Source of the DNA: Dastarcus helophoroides
Lineage: Eukaryota; Arthropoda; Insecta; Coleoptera; Bothrideridae
Direction of reading: 5' to 3'
Assembly (NCBI GenBank): GCA_028583605.1
Contig: CM053327.1
Span: forward strand, 18,959,629-19,023,628
Length of the DNA: 64,000 bases
Part shown: positions 56,800 through 64,000 of the stretch, one piece after another
How the letters are laid out: each line of letters begins with the position of its first letter
Position numbering within the stretch: the first letter of the stretch is position 1
Program-made: the position numbers and the translations under genes
The notes under the pieces: generated by a model
What the model saw: the letters and a program-made list of their open reading frames with translations, nothing else
Told to the model about the DNA's origin: nothing
Database searches by the model: none

Positions 56800-58030
56800 C
56801 TATTAATTTCCTTTTTTCACAGGGGTCCTTTTTTGAAAATTGAAAGCTTTCAGGTAATTTTAAAAATGTGAATAATATCTCACAATGGATTGTCAAAAAA
56901 TACAAAAAATCAACTTTTAGCAAAATCCAAAATTGACGTCAGGTACAAATATTAACTGCAGAAAAGGCTCCAATTATTTTAAAGTCGAAATCTCAAGTTT
57001 AAATCTAAAATTTTGTATTAGGTTATGGTTTAAATCAGAGTCGTGGTTGGTGAGGCAGGTGCAACAGATGTAACGGCACAAGGACCAAAGGTAAAATGGG
57101 CACCCAGAAATGGCGATGATGATTTGTTTTTGTTGGTTATTAAAAACATTTTAGGGCGACCAGGTGTTTAATAATTGTAGTTTTTTTTTGTTCTTCAGAA
57201 ATATTTTTGGGTACAACCTTTCTGTTCTGGGACCTTTTAATATAGTACATGGGGCCTGTAAAAGCTGATTACTGCTCTGATTATTTTATTGTTTATTTTT
57301 AGTTCTAAAAAGTACCAGACAATTTAAAAATGGTTTTAACAAAAAATCAACCTCAACTTCAATTTTTTGAAATTTTAATTAATAACCTTTCTAAATTAAG
57401 AATTTTTTATAGAGACTTTTTTTTCGAAATTTCGGCTTTGATAATAATTTGTTTCCATTTTTATTTCTTTTTCTATAATTTTATTGTTAAATTATTTCGA
57501 CTGGTTTTATACTATTTTCTGTCTTTATTTTTTGTGTTAAAATTTTGACCATAATTCCGAATTTTGAAATTTACACTCGAGTGTTCCAAAACTAGTGCAA
57601 ATATGTAGATTACAGTAGAATAAAAAAACGTGAAACTTGTAAAAAAAGAAGATATCATTTTGAATAAAAAATGTTCATATTCCTAGAAAAAGTTAAAATT
57701 TTGAAATGGGACCTATTTATAAAAAACATTCCTGTATAAACTGCACATTTTGAAAAAAGTCGTTCTGAGATTAAAATCGAAATTTTTGAAGAAAACTCAT
57801 AATTCAGAGAAAAACTGGAATCTGAAAAATTCCCTTCGAGAAAAAAGTAAAAATGTTGGATTTGTGATTTCAGTTTTCGAATAAATAAATAAATAAATTG
57901 AAATAGATGAGGAATTTTGTAAAAAAAGGTTTCAAAAAACTAATAGAAGCTGAAAATTTAAGGAATGTTGATAACATTAATAAAGCAATTAAATTCGCAA
58001 ATTCTCAAAATTAAAAAAAAACAAGAATTA
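56800..58030. repeat. AT-rich DNA with degenerate repeats
   Basis: Mixed AT-rich sequence. TCGAAATTTT-like phrases are clear from about 57660 to 58000. The 72-codon Phe-rich frame at 57330-57548 is not supported as a gene. Confidence 0.4.
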
Positions 58031-58034
58031 GGCG

Positions 58035-59620
58035 ACAAACTGCTGACAGAAGTAAAATCTTAAAACTTGGAAACAAGACGGGTTTTTCTTTAATTTTCAA
58101 ATTAATAAAAATAAAAAACTCAGAATTTGTAAATTAAAATCATATTCACTCCTGTTGTACAAACTACTGTAGTACCCACTGTTGAATTATACACTGATTC
58201 TACAATTAAACAATTAAAATAATAATTAACATTGATAACCATTCTTTACCCTATTTGGATGGAGTTTGATTGGAGGTTAGGTTAGTTTGATTTAATGTTA
58301 GCTTATAAACTGCTTCAGACTACATATATCATTTCTACAGGGTGAGTCAGAAAGAATGAGCCAACACTAAACTGGAAATACTAGACACAAAAATATTACG
58401 ATTGAGCTCAACGTGCCTTATACTAATGTGGCTGGTTTACGAGATACAGGGCGTTTTTTTTCCTGAAATTTCCCAATAACTGGAAAAATTTTGATGCTAT
58501 AAATCTAAAAATTAAAAGTTTTATGTTTTTTGGTGTAAGAATAACGAATTTTAAGTTTATTTTGACCTTTCTCCTAGAGGGCGCTAGATAGGCCATATTA
58601 TTTATGTAAATTTATAATTTTTTTTTCTATGTTGAGTTACGCTCAAAACAAATAAAGGATATAAAAGAGCGATCAATTCTACAAAGAAAAGGTACTCCTG
58701 TTTGAGTCATCTAAAACTGTCCGTTTTTAAGATATTTGCATTTAAAAGTTTTAATGTATTTTTCTTTACGATTTTTTAAGACGCAGATATAATATTTTTT
58801 CAAATTTGAAAAATTTAGTTTTTCAGAACAAATTAAATTATCTTTACATTTAAAAATAATAGGGAAATTTTCATTTTGAGATTTAAGAAAATGAAATTTA
58901 AAATTTAATGAAGTATGTGGTAGACACTTCCAATATTTGATTTGAAGTTTGTTATTGTCTCTAATACCAATAATTTTAATAGTTATTTACTGTGGCTTTG
59001 ATCCCTTTTCCGTTTCTTTGCATATTTTAAAAATAAAAAAATCATAATAAATTACATTGAACCTTTTAAACGCAAATAACTCAAAAACCGATAGCTTTAG
59101 GCAACCCAAACAAGAGTACCTTTTCTTTGAAGAATTTATCGTTCTTTTATAATATCGACCTGCTTTAAGCATGATAAAAAAAATATGTTTTAATTTACGT
59201 AAATAATAATATGAAACTAGCATCCTCTAAGGGTAGTCAAAATAAACCTAAAATTCGTAATTGTTGCGCTGAAAAACATAAAATTCCCAAATATTAAATT
59301 TATAGCATCAAAACTTTCTTACTTATTGAGAAATTACAAAATAAAATTTAAACCTTGAATACCCTGTATCTATTAAACCAGCGACATTAGTGTAAGGCAT
59401 GTTGAGGTCAGTCGTAATATTCTGATGTGTAGTATCTCCAGTTTAGCGTTGGCCCATTCTTTCTGACTCATCCTGTATATACAAAATTTTTCCAATTTCA
59501 ATCACAACTTCATAATATGGATAATTATTGATCTTTGTTTATAAATATTAATTATTAACAGCTTACGCAAATCTCAGTAGCCAGGAGTGTAAACTATCAA
59601 TTAGTTGCAACGTTGCCACT
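58035..59620 (+). repeat. Dispersed repeat, interrupted copy
   Basis: Collinear with 17735-18195 but split at 58337 by the foldback element. The right part resumes at 59476 with TATATACAAAATTTTTCCAATT and ends near TTGCAACGTTGCC. Confidence 0.8.
58338..59475. mobile_element. Foldback element, TA target, 1138 bp
   Basis: Left CAGGGTGAGTCAGAAAGAAT, right-end complement CAGGATGAGTCAGAAAGAAT. Mirrored words continue almost to the centre (GCCAACACTAAACTGG, ACGTGCCTTATACTAATGT, TTTTGATGCTATAAATCTA, CTAGAGGGCGCTAG-like, AAAAGGTACTC), so arms are about 450-500 bases. TA (58336-58337 and 59476-59477) is the duplicated target, confirmed by the unfilled relative at about 18049. No coding capacity; the 78-codon minus frame is arm sequence. 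Confidence 0.92.
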
Positions 59621-59995
59621 TCAGAACAGATAAATTGTCTTATTTTCGATTACGATATTTAATTCATTTAATGATTTTCTCAATATCAAATTATTGTATT
59701 GTGCTTTTCATATTTTTTTTTTAGTTATTCACTTTTAAATTATTTTTTAAATCGTAGATTGGAACAACTTTTTATGTTTTTCTTAACTTACTTTAGTAAC
59801 TATAACATAAGCAAACGATATACGATGGTAATAATGATATAAGTATTTATTGCAATGTTAATAAATATTGCAATTCCTATAACAATTTTTAATCATTAAT
59901 TGCCAAATAGTTTCCACTGAGAATATTATTTACGTTCTGCTCCGGAACTATCCCGCCCTAACCTTCTTATATCCAATTGAAATTCATACTCTTGC
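59621..59995. other. AT-rich DNA, no gene seen
   Basis: No recognisable feature. Confidence 0.4.
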
Positions 59996-60004
59996 CATTA
60001 GTCA

Positions 60005-60095
60005 GTATAGTTTAGCTGGTTAGAGCGGCAGATTTTCCTTCATCGATCTGATATGTCGCAGGTTCGAATCTCTCTGTCGAGTACGCGGTCTTAAA
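60005..60095 (+). repeat. tRNA-like sequence (SINE head or tRNA pseudogene)
   Basis: TAGCTGGTTAGAGCG (about 60013-60027) is a good A box and GGTTCGAATCT (about 60060-60070) a good B box at tRNA spacing. However the T stem has mismatches and the anticodon stem CAGAT/ATCTG encloses a 12-base loop. A working tRNA is therefore unlikely; polymerase III transcription is possible. Confidence 0.6.
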
Positions 60096-60562
60096 TACTG
60101 TTACATATCTTACTCATAGTTGCATAATACTGTTAATATTGGAGCATGTTGGTAACGCAATTAGCTTGATGGTGACGCAAAATCATAATTTTCCTCCTTA
60201 CTAAAATCTGTCAACGTGCCTAAAGAATTTTAAAATACGAAATTAAAATCCTGAGAAAAAGGCCAAAATGTCCATAAAAAAGTCACATATTACTGAAAAA
60301 TTTCAATATCACGTTTGGAATTTTAAAAACATATCCAACTTTTAAGAAATTAAGAAGAAGTGAATTTAAAAAAAAACTGAAAGTTTACCTACATTCGAAA
60401 TTTTGAGCAAAAACCCGATATTAAGTCTTGCGAGAAAAATTAGGATTAATAGAAAAATTTGAATTGAAATAATAAAAAAACACATTTTCGAGAGAAAAAT
60501 CGAAATTTTCAAATCAAAGGCAAAATATACACTTTGTCCAAGATAACCAAGGTCACTATGAG

Positions 60563-63500
60563 CATGGGCGTAGGCAGGATTTTGTTCAGGGAGGGGCAAG
60601 AATCATTTTGACAAATTGATAAAAAAAAAGAAAACCAGAGAACGTTCCGTTTGAGTATATGTATATTTTCAATTAACTACATCAGGCACGTAGCCAGGAT
60701 TTTCGTTCGGGGAGGGCCCAACTCCCCCCTTTTTTATGTTAGAGACATAAACTTCTTCGAATTGAGCAATATTGCAAAATTAAAAAAAAAAGTTGAGTTG
60801 TTAAATCAATTTCCTTGGTCTTTTACTTAGTGCTTATTTTTTACTTTTGCGTAAAATTTTCAATATTAACTTCGAAATTTGAACTATAATTTGAAACTCT
60901 CAAGTTCGACTTCAGTCTCGATATTTAAATCTTTCAATTCTAGTCTATCTCGACATTTTGAAAAAAAAATTAGAATTACCCAGTATTTTTTTCAAAAGAC
61001 GTGATTTTTGAACTTTTCAGAACAGCTTCAAATTTCAGATCAAAGTTGAAATTGGGAATATTAGATATTAAAGATGAAATAAAAAAATTTTAATAGAAGC
61101 TTCCATTTTAATTTGTAATTTCGATTTTTGTCGAAACTTTAAATTTATTTTAGAAAAAAAAGGGTGAATCTAAAAATCTTCAGGAAAAGCACAAATTTGG
61201 ACGAAAAATTAAAAGGATAAAAAAAGAAAAGAACTTTATCAAACAAAATCCAGGAGCTTCGAAGTTAAAGTCAATTTTTTTTTAACTAAAAATGTTGAGT
61301 TTACCGAAATATTTGGAAAAAATTTAAATATTGAGAAAAAACCGAAAATTTTCTGATGAAGCAAAAATTTTGGGTTTAAACTAGAATTTTTTTTAAAGTA
61401 AAAATTTCGTGACTAGAATTAAAATTGGAAAAAATGAAAGCATACAATTTTTAGTGCAAAGCGAAAAATTTAGAAAAGAAATAAAAAAAACTGAAATTGT
61501 AAAATAAAGATCTTTAGAAAAATTTAAAATTTTAAACAAAAAAAACGCAAACATTATAAAAAATAGTTCTAGCTAAACTGAAAAGTTTAAGAAAAACGAA
61601 ATTTATAAAATCATTTTTTTAGAAATTTCGATTTTAAAGTCAAAATGGAAAAATAAAAATGTTGATATTTCTAAATTATTTCAAAATGTTAAATAAAAAT
61701 TAAGTCTTAAAAACATCAAAAGTTGGAATTTCAAATGAAAATTTCCTTTAAATAAAAGGAAAATTAAAAGTCCAAACTTGAATTTAAAAAAAGTTTATAT
61801 TTTTAAACTTAAATGAATATTTTGAAAATAATGTCAAAATGCGTATAAATATGTTTATCAAAAGAGAGAAATCTCTGAAAAAGTTGAAATGTTGAATTTG
61901 AATCAAAAATTAAAAGAAAGTTGAAAGAATTTTATAAAAAAAGTTGATATTTCGAAAATTTCTAAAAATAATTGAAATTTAGAAAAACGTTGCAATATAT
62001 AGAAAATTTATGAATCAAAAGTAAAACATTTTTGAGAAAAAACACCAGAATTCGGCAAAAAATTATTTATAAGTCCTTGGAAATTAAAAAAATAAATTAA
62101 TGAAATCGATTATGTGCTTACTGAGACGTAAAATTGGAGAAAATAATTTAGAATTTTCAATTTAAACTTGAAATTTTGTTAAATTATCAAAATTTCTAGA
62201 AAATATTCTTCATAAAATATAAGAAGACACATTAATTATTTTTACGTAAGCGTCTTTTATTTTTTTTCCATTTTGGTAATTAGTAAAAATAAAGAATAAA
62301 ATCTAGTGGCCTTAACATTATATAAATTTGATAAATAAAAACGTGAAACTTACCAAAGAAAAATTTCCTAATATCCATTTTAAGTTCACGTTTTTAACTT
62401 ATCACCGATCAAGAGTCGACTTGTCGACTAATTCTTAACTCGTACCATAATCATGATTTGTATTGTATTTCCTATGGCAATTTGGCAATATGAAATATGA
62501 GCCAATATAATAAAGTAAATTAGGTATAAGAATATGTCCTTTGACTGCAATGCCGCTGCTGCACGTACGTGACGTTTGAAGCATATATTGGGAAGCCTTG
62601 AGGTCATTGCCAATTTTTCTTAAAATGCCTGCATGGCGATTTTGCTTAGTAGTTAGCAATTTCGGAAATTATTTACATGCTTTAATATACAATCAACCAT
62701 TTTTCTATTGATATTTTAATTCGTATCATTGTAAATTTTTTGGCGAATATTCATTTCGGAGGGGGGGGGGGGTTCCGGACCCCTTGGACCCCCCTGGCTA
62801 CGTGCCTGAATTACATGAACTAAGGAATCGAATTTCCAGATTAACCTTGAAATTTGGAAATAGAGCCGAACTTTGCGAAAGCAGTCAGAAAATTGAATTT
62901 ATAATAAAAACCGTACTTTTCGGAAAACTATCGAAATTTGGAAGATTTTGAAAAATAACTTCGAAATGTCGAGAAAAAGATTGAAATCTCTTGAGGAAAG
63001 ATGAACATTTTTAAGAGAAAGTTTAATTTTGGGAGAAACGAATTTCGAGGACAAAACGAATTTTGGGAAAAAGTTGAAATGTTTGGAAAACCGTTCTTAA
63101 AATAAAATCCTAACCTTTTGAAAAATCTCAAAAAATGTTGGAAATTCAAAAACTTATATTTTTAAAGGTGAAGTTTTGTGAAAAAAAGATGTAATTTTCA
63201 GAAAAAGTCGGATTTTGAGATAAATTTTGTATGTAAGTTAAGATTTCCAGAAACATAAAACATCCCTATTTGAAGTACGAGTCAAAATTTTCAGAATAAG
63301 TCAAATTTTAAGAAACATGAAATTTTCGGAAATTTAAATTAAAATAATTTTTAGAAAAAACCGAATATTAAAAAAATTAAAGTTTAATTTTCAGAGAAAA
63401 AGGTAGAATAAAAGTGTAATTTCGAAAGCGACGAATTTTGAGAAAAAACCCAATTTTGAGAAAGGATTTTTTAGAAAACCAAAATTGAGAAAAAACCCAA

Positions 63501-64000
63501 TTTTGAGAAAGGGTTTTTTAGATAACCAAAATTGAATAAAAACCCAACCTTGCGGAAGAACTCGAAAAATGCTGAAAATTCTAAAAATGCCAAAATATAT
63601 CCAAAGGTCAAATATTGTGAAAAAATTCGCAATTTGCAAAAACACTTTTCTCGAAATTATTACTTTTTTGTTCTAATTTTGACATAATATTTAAATCTCA
63701 ATAAAGAAATTGAATGTAAAATAAATATTTTTCTTGAAATTACCCAAAAATATTTTTCTCAACATTTTCATTTTCGATAATATGCCGATCTAATTTAGAG
63801 ACAACAGACAAACTTCGAGAAAACTGAAATTTAAAGGCAAAAACCCATTTGGAGAAAAAAATCCAGAAAGTTCCAGGAACTAAAACATCGGATTTTGAAA
63901 TAAAAGTCAAAATTTCGAAAATATGGTTAAATATGAAGTTGAAATTTCTATCACGACATTTCGGTTGGTAAAAATTAAGCAATTGCACCATTTTCTGTTT
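60563..64000 (+). mobile_element. Dispersed AT-rich hAT-like element (copy B), runs off window
   Basis: Left end CATGGGCGTAGGCAGG then TTTTGTTCAGGGAGGGG, as at the right end of copy A. 60563-60682 and 62817-64000 are collinear with the reverse complement of 26623 down to about 25400. The gap is a nested hAT. Open frames at 62928, 63391 and 63740 on minus are repeat translations. The far end lies outside the window. Confidence 0.75.
60683..62808. mobile_element. Nested non-autonomous hAT, 2126 bp
   Basis: Left CAGGCACGTAGCCAGG, right-end complement CAGGCACGTAGCCAGG (16 identical), the right end preceded by long G and C runs. Target duplication AACTACAT / AATTACAT (60675-60682, 62809-62816). 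The relative at about 26503-26520 has a single undivided copy of this target. The interior is AT-rich repeat (60840-62230) plus about 400 bases of mixed sequence with frames of no known domain (62428-62659). Confidence 0.9.

Noticed and set aside
60005..60095. Functional tRNA gene
   Set aside because: A and B boxes are good, but the T stem is mismatched and the anticodon loop is 12 bases long.
1..64000. CRISPR array or bacterial mobile island
   Set aside because: No regularly spaced identical repeats. All repeats are eukaryotic transposon termini or degenerate AT-rich DNA.

Overview
This window looks like a transposon-packed, AT-rich stretch of an animal nuclear genome, most likely an insect. 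The evidence is degraded RTE-, jockey- and RNase H-type LINEs, Penelope-like tails, Tc1/mariner-, pogo-, hAT- and P-like DNA elements, solo LTRs and tRNA-like SINE pieces. No bacterial-style operon is present. I found no intact host protein-coding gene. The longest open frames (up to about 214 codons) are broken transposase or LINE frames, or run through low-complexity AT-rich DNA.

Layout, left to right. 1-3.1 kb: a complete non-autonomous hAT (157-1210), a 17-bp-stem hairpin and a cluster of TATCGATA octamers. 3.4-7.5 kb: a solo LTR, one copy of a dispersed AT-rich element, two tandem tRNA-like SINE units, and a 5'-truncated LINE with perfect 16-bp target-site duplications. 8-10.7 kb: Penelope-like tails in both orientations carrying a hammerhead-like motif, then a P-like MITE. 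12.9-15.8 kb: a 2.9-kb hAT. 19.8-20.3 kb: a second copy of the P-like MITE, inserted into a long hairpin that contains a complete type I hammerhead ribozyme on the minus strand. 23.4-26.6 kb: a second copy of the dispersed AT-rich element. 27.9-28.9 kb: a retrozyme-like insertion with two identical type I hammerhead ribozymes 466 bp apart and an inverted partial copy, flanked by a 13-bp direct repeat. 29.6-39.5 kb: an old hAT, foldback elements, a duplicated HTH transposase fragment and a solo LTR. 39.65-43.18 kb: a pogo/Tigger-like transposon. 44.5-51.7 kb: AT-rich repeats with a jockey-like LINE inserted. 51.8-56.8 kb: an RTE-type LINE with its two halves in opposite orientation, carrying a foldback, an LTR and a hAT. 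58-64 kb: a foldback with an identifiable empty site at 18 kb, a tRNA-like sequence, and a third copy of the dispersed AT-rich element with a nested hAT.

The most interesting system is the set of hammerhead ribozymes. Two loci have every conserved core position: 28.35/28.82 kb on plus and 20.2 kb on minus. A third locus (9.6 kb) has a near-match. The 28-kb locus has the arrangement expected of an animal retrozyme, a short non-autonomous retroelement that makes self-cleaving multimers and so small circular RNAs, probably mobilised by Penelope-like or other LINE machinery. A second theme is that most of what looks like satellite (phrases such as TCGAAATTTT every 15-40 bases) is the interior of large hAT-like elements, because at least three copies are collinear over hundreds to thousands of bases.
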